From NCBI RefSeq assembly GCF_000719555.1, contig NZ_JOGX01000053.1, forward strand, positions 1-64,000: a stretch of DNA of 64,000 bases, in the 5' to 3' direction. The number at the start of each line of letters is the position of its first letter. Positions within the stretch are counted from its first letter, which is position 1. A program made the translations under genes and the position numbers. Below are positions 60,585-64,000 of this stretch, piece by piece. Under the pieces are notes generated by a model, which was given only the letters and a program-made list of their open reading frames with translations, had not been told where the DNA came from and did not search any database. The DNA comes from Streptomyces sp. NRRL F-5727. Lineage in GTDB: Bacteria; Actinomycetota; Actinomycetes; Streptomycetales; Streptomycetaceae.

Positions 60585-61451
60585 TCAGGCGTACCGGTAG
60601 ATCAGACTGTGGTCGAACATCTCCGCCGGCGTCACGCCCCACGGCGCCATCGGCTGGTGCCGGGCGACCACCTTGCGGTACTGGGAGTCGCCCAGCGGCG
60701 GCGGCTCCGCCGGCAGGTACCCGGCCCCCGGATTGCGCTGCTGCCACCGCGACCACACCAGGTCCACGAAGGAGTGGTGCAGCCAGAACACCGGATCGTT
60801 CACCGAGCCGCCGCCCAGCATCAGGCCGCCCACCCAGCGGTGCACCCGGTTGTGGATCCGGAACCGCTCGTTGCCCGTGCCCGACGCCCACCCCTCCAGA
60901 CGGTTGCGGAAACCCGACGGGCTGGTCGAGTTCCACGGGGCCGTGTCGTACGTCCGCTCCCGCATCACCTCGTCCAGCTGCGCCGCCGTCGGCAGCGCCA
61001 CCGGATCCCGCGGACGGCCGAAGTCCCTGGTCAGATACGTGATCTCGGTCATCGCGTGCCTCACCGGCCACCGCCCCTTGGCGTGGGCGAAGGGGCCGGT
61101 GGTCACCTGGAGGTCCGAACGGCGGCCGTTGCCGCCCATGAAGTCCTCCGCCCAGAGCGAGGACGCCGGGGTGTTGTCCCGGGTCCAGTCCCAGTACGGG
61201 ACCGTCACCGACGCGTCGATCCGGCGCAGCGCCCGCTCGAACTCCAGCAGGAACTTCCGGTGCCAGGGCAGGAAGCTCGGCGCCATGTGGGCCGTCCGCA
61301 GCCGGCCGGCGCCGTCGGCCACGTAATGGTCGATGTGCATCCGGACGAACTCGTCGTACGTGCCGCGGCGCTTCAGTTCGAGCACCGCGGCCACGAACCT
61401 GCGGCGCTCCGTCGTCGTCAGATCGCGCTGGTTCTTACGCGTGTACACCAC
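60585..61451 (-). CDS. melC2: tyrosinase MelC2, 288 aa
   Basis: A type 3 dicopper oxidase that converts tyrosine and phenols to o-quinones (melanin). CuA ligands: His39 (RMHIDHY), His55 (TAHMAP) and His64 (LPWHRKF). CuB ligands: His200 and His204 (RIHNRVHRW) and His226 (FWLHHSFVDLVW). It has no signal peptide of its own; the MelC1 partner carries the secretion signal in known systems. GTG at 61451 overlaps the melC1 end by 17 bases. Confidence 0.94.
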   Translation of the reverse strand: MVYTRKNQRDLTTTERRRFVAAVLELKRRGTYDEFVRMHIDHYVADGAGRLRTAHMAPSFLPWHRKFLLEFERALRRIDASVTVPYWDWTRDNTPASSLWAEDFMGGNGRRSDLQVTTGPFAHAKGRWPVRHAMTEITYLTRDFGRPRDPVALPTAAQLDEVMRERTYDTAPWNSTSPSGFRNRLEGWASGTGNERFRIHNRVHRWVGGLMLGGGSVNDPVFWLHHSFVDLVWSRWQQRNPGAGYLPAEPPPLGDSQYRKVVARHQPMAPWGVTPAEMFDHSLIYRYA

Positions 61452-61830
61452 GCGGGTTCCCTCCCGTCGGGTCGGAGTGGAGGCCGTGCCCCGCCGCGTA
61501 CCGGGAGAGCGGGGCCGACCCCGCGGCGTCCACGGCCGCGCGGGTGGCGGCGAGCGGGGTCGGGCAGGACTCGTAGTGGTCGAGCGGGCTCACCCAGCCG
61601 CCGTCGGCGCACCGCATCAGATGCAGCGGCCGGCCGTCCACCAGGGCCACCGGCTCGCCCCCCGGCCCGGTGAGCCCCCGGATCCGGCGGCCGGCGTACA
61701 TCTCGTCGAAGGCGTACGGGTCCGCAGCCCGGGGGGAGCGGGCGGCGATCCGGCCGAGGGCGCCGCCCGTGGCGGCGGTGACGGCCAGCGCGAACAGGGA
61801 CCGGAGGGCGACACGGCGCGGGAAAGGCAT
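61435..61830 (-). CDS. melC1: tyrosinase copper chaperone MelC1, 131 aa
   Basis: It delivers copper to MelC2 and carries it out through the Tat pathway. The N-terminal PFPRRVALRSLFALAVTAA has a twin-arginine start and a hydrophobic core. The cofactor domain has FDEMYAGRRIRGL, LVDGRPLHLMRCADGGWVSP and HYESCPTPLAATRAAVDAAG (conserved caddie-type Tyr and Cys). Start ATG at 61830. Divergent from the DUF5949-like gene. Confidence 0.92.
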   Translation of the reverse strand: MPFPRRVALRSLFALAVTAATGGALGRIAARSPRAADPYAFDEMYAGRRIRGLTGPGGEPVALVDGRPLHLMRCADGGWVSPLDHYESCPTPLAATRAAVDAAGSAPLSRYAAGHGLHSDPTGGNPRGVHA

Positions 61831-61980
61831 CGGCGATCTCCTGGCGTCGACAAGGGGGCCTCAGGGCACAACGATGAAAACCCGTGTTCGTTGCGGCCGG
61901 GAGTTCGAGCGGGGGAATGTCGGCCGGATGAGTGAATTCGGTACGGGGAAAGGGTGGTTGCCCCACTAGCATCCCTTTCC

Positions 61981-62484
61981 ATGACCACTCCCCACGTCCT
62001 TTCCGAGGCGCGCAGCGTCTCTCCGCTGGGCACGCTCACGGTGATTCCCTGGTCCAGCGAGGCCACCGCCGACTCCGCCGGCACGCCGTTCCTCATGGCG
62101 TATTCGCTGGGCGACGGCCGCGACGGACCGGAGGCCGGTCAGCAGGCGCTGCGCGCGGCCCTGGAGGCCATGGGCCTCTCCGTCGGCGACCGCCTCTTCG
62201 ACCTGGAGAAGGACGCCGGGATCAGCGCCACGCTGCTCGTCGAGGCCGGCACCGCGGTGCTCACCCTGCCCTTCCTGAAGGTGCAGTGCCCGGTGCCCGC
62301 CGAGTGGCAGGCGGCGGCCGCCGAGAGCGGCAAGGTCTACTTCCTCTGCTCGGTGCGCCCCTGGGCCGAGGGCGTCCCCGGGCAGCCCGTGGACGAGGAC
62401 CGGCTGCGCGCCTTCGTCTCCGACGAGGCGGTGCTCGCGGAGTGCGCCCACGTCATGCTGCCGGTCCGGCGCGTGCAGGGCTGA
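61981..62484 (+). CDS. DUF5949-like protein, 167 aa
   Basis: A soluble alpha/beta protein found in Streptomyces: GTLTVIPWSSEATADSAGTP, LMAYSLGDGRDGPEAGQQAL, VEAGTAVLTLPFLKVQCPVP, and a closing AHVMLPVRRVQG. I match it to DUF5949 from memory. No motif points to an enzyme. It is 17 bases upstream of the VKOR gene, likely one transcript. Confidence 0.7.
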   Translation: MTTPHVLSEARSVSPLGTLTVIPWSSEATADSAGTPFLMAYSLGDGRDGPEAGQQALRAALEAMGLSVGDRLFDLEKDAGISATLLVEAGTAVLTLPFLKVQCPVPAEWQAAAAESGKVYFLCSVRPWAEGVPGQPVDEDRLRAFVSDEAVLAECAHVMLPVRRVQG

Positions 62485-62501
62485 ACGGAAGGGGCGGCGC
62501 G

Positions 62502-63161
62502 ATGACGACGCTCGGGGTACGCGGCGGTGTACCGGGACAGCGGCAGGAGGACGGCGCGGCGGAGGCCGGCCGGCGGCAGGACGGGACGATCGGCGCGAGC
62601 CGGGCGCTCGGCCTGCTGCTGGTCGTCACCGGCGCGGCCGGGATCCTGGCCGCGTGGGTGATCACGACCGACAAGTTCAGGCTCCTGGAGGACCCGGGCT
62701 TCCAGCCGGGGTGCAGCCTGAACCCGGTGGTGTCCTGCGGGAACATCATGAAGAGCGAGCAGGCGTCGGTCTTCGGCTTCCCCAACCCGATGCTCGGCCT
62801 CGTCACGTACGGCGTCGTCGTCGCCATCGGCGCCGGGCTCCTCGCCGGGGCCCGGTACCGCGGCTGGTTCTGGCTCGGGCTCAACGGCGGGATGCTCTTC
62901 GGCGTCGGCTTCTGCACCTGGCTGATGCAGCAGTCGCTGTACGAGATCAACGCGCTCTGCCTGTGGTGCTGCCTCGCCTGGGCCGCGACGATCACCATGT
63001 TCTGGTACGTCACCGCGCACAACGTGCGCACCGGGGTGCTGCCCGCGCCGGCGGCGGTCCGCGGCTTCCTCGGCGACTTCACCTTCGCCCTGCCCGTCCT
63101 GCACCTCGGGATCATCGGGATGCTGATCCTGACCCGCTGGTGGGACTTCTGGACCGGCTGA
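62502..63161 (+). CDS. vitamin K epoxide reductase (VKOR) family thiol oxidase, 219 aa
   Basis: A membrane protein that reoxidises DsbA-like partners using quinone, driving disulfide formation outside the cell. Five hydrophobic helices. The loop cysteines are Cys71 and Cys79 (GCSLNPVVSCGNIMKSEQ) and the active-site pair is Cys153/Cys156 in NALCLWCCLAW. FGFPNPMLGL is the family Ser/Pro segment with Asn. It has no fused thioredoxin domain. The stop is one base before the second GH26-like gene. Confidence 0.93.
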   Translation: MTTLGVRGGVPGQRQEDGAAEAGRRQDGTIGASRALGLLLVVTGAAGILAAWVITTDKFRLLEDPGFQPGCSLNPVVSCGNIMKSEQASVFGFPNPMLGLVTYGVVVAIGAGLLAGARYRGWFWLGLNGGMLFGVGFCTWLMQQSLYEINALCLWCCLAWAATITMFWYVTAHNVRTGVLPAPAAVRGFLGDFTFALPVLHLGIIGMLILTRWWDFWTG

Positions 63162-63162
63162 G

Positions 63163-64000
63163 GTGAGCCGACCGCCCGTCCGGCCGTGGGCCGCACTCCT
63201 GGTGCTGCTCGCGGCCGTTCTCGCGCTGCTGCTGGTGCCCGGGCGGCTCGCGCCCGGCGAACGGCACACCGGGACCGGTGCCGCGCCCGAGCCCGTACCG
63301 CTGCCGCAGGTGCCGTCCGGCTTCTTCACCGGCTCCGACGCGGAGGGGGTGCGGCGGATCTCCGGGGTGGAGCGCTGGCTGGGCGGCGGCGAGCTGCGGG
63401 TCGGGCACACCTATCTGCCGGGGGACCGGTGGACCAACATCGAGGGGCATCCGGCGCTCTTCGCGCCCTGGGCGCGGTGGAAGGCGGAGCGGCCCGGGCG
63501 GCTCTTCGTGCTGAACGTGCCGATGATGGACCGCAACGAGGCCGGACTGAGCGACGCGGAGGTCCGGGACGGACTGCGGCGCGGCGCGGCCGGCGCCTTC
63601 GACGGGCACTTCAGGACCCTCGGCGAGCGGCTGGTGGAGCACCGACTCGGCGACGCGGTCCTGGTCCTCGGCTGGGAGATGAACGGCACCACCTACGGGC
63701 ACCGCTGCGGGCCGGACCCGGCGGCCTGGAAGGCGTACTGGCGGTCGGCGGTCACCGCGCTGCGCGGGGTGCCGGGGCAGCGCTTCCGCTTCGACTTCAC
63801 GCCGAGCCGGGGGCGGGACGCGGTGCCGTGGCCGGAGTGCTACCCCGGGGACGACGTCGTCGACATCATCGGGATGGACGCCTACGACCAGCCCGAGGGG
63901 GTCTCCTTCGAGGAGCAGGTGAGCGAGGAGTACGGGCTCGCGCACCACGTGGCCTTCGCGAAGGCGCACGGCAAGCCGGTCTCGTACCCGGAGTGGGGGC
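63163..64000 (+). CDS. second GH26-like glycosidase, cut by the window end (279 aa visible)
   Basis: GTG at 63163, one base after the VKOR stop. An N-terminal TM/signal helix (WAALLVLLAAVLALLLVP) is followed by a GH26-like barrel closely similar to that of the 43648 protein: LRVGHTYLPGDRWTNIEG, LFVLNVPMMDRNEAGLS, LVLGWEMNGTTYGHRCGPD with Glu172, VDIIGMDAYDQPEG, and VSYPEWG with Glu277. The signal region is less Ala-rich and may stay as an anchor. The C-terminal part, including any repeat tail, lies outside the window. The frame is open through base 64000. Confidence 0.88.
   Translation, partial: MSRPPVRPWAALLVLLAAVLALLLVPGRLAPGERHTGTGAAPEPVPLPQVPSGFFTGSDAEGVRRISGVERWLGGGELRVGHTYLPGDRWTNIEGHPALFAPWARWKAERPGRLFVLNVPMMDRNEAGLSDAEVRDGLRRGAAGAFDGHFRTLGERLVEHRLGDAVLVLGWEMNGTTYGHRCGPDPAAWKAYWRSAVTALRGVPGQRFRFDFTPSRGRDAVPWPECYPGDDVVDIIGMDAYDQPEGVSFEEQVSEEYGLAHHVAFAKAHGKPVSYPEWG

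Overview
The window is high-G+C actinobacterial DNA and is almost certainly Streptomyces. The evidence is rodlin and short chaplin genes, a melC1-melC2 tyrosinase pair, mycothiol metabolism (mca), the DUF4307 and MmpB small proteins, and many GTG starts with 4-base GTGA/ATGA couplings. The first 37 kb has the gene order I remember for the Streptomyces core chromosome (pnp to mca). From about 37.4 kb onward the window is a cell-surface and aerial-hypha locus.

Region 1 (1-18 kb) is conserved metabolism. A purine nucleoside phosphorylase gene is broken at its 3' end: a 99-bp duplication flanks a palindromic repeat. Next come a GGCT-fold protein, an LpdA-type quinone reductase and a DeoR regulator. 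An acyl-CoA carboxylase gene set follows (accA2 biotinylated alpha chain, pccB beta chain, small epsilon chain, birA biotin ligase), interleaved with a small membrane protein gene, maf, the 42-residue mmpB and a TetR/MFS efflux pair. A class III nucleotide cyclase, an enoyl-CoA hydratase, a GGDEF diguanylate cyclase and hutH close the block.

Region 2 (18-25 kb) is more variable. It holds a sortase-anchored LAETG protein, an acidic protein, an L,D-transpeptidase lipoprotein and a secreted protein. A SARP-type activator fused to an ABATE/CGNR zinc-finger module follows, and then a 744-residue caspase-like protease fused to a Ser/Thr kinase. The last is lower in G+C than its neighbours and is the best candidate for an unusual signalling, cell-death or defence protein.

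Region 3 (25-37 kb) returns to core genes: msrA, a membrane-anchored helical-repeat protein, cystathionine gamma-synthase, DUF1059, a sigma-like factor coupled to a one-TM protein, MarR, threonine dehydratase, a DrrAB-type ABC exporter, greA, DUF4307, mca and a DUF255 thioredoxin-fold protein.

Region 4 (37-64 kb) looks like one developmental coat locus. It has three rodlins and three short chaplins; an LCP-family ligase; an ATP-grasp/flavoprotein pair; and a single minus-strand operon of about 10.7 kb (56028 to 45308). That operon encodes a complete Wzx/Wzy-type exopolysaccharide system: initiating sugar transferase, two GT4 glycosyltransferases, flippase, polymerase, chain-length protein, polysaccharide deacetylase, FemAB/GNAT-like transferase and a secreted DUF3344 protein. 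Four uncharacterised secreted or sortase-anchored proteins lie between two chaplins, followed by tyrosinase and its chaperone and a VKOR-type thiol oxidase. Two GH26-like glycosidases bracket the polysaccharide operon. The first has a VDP/KPEP repeat tail with a frameshift inside the repeat tract; the second runs off the end of the window.

I found no tRNA, rRNA, CRISPR array, insertion sequence or phage gene.
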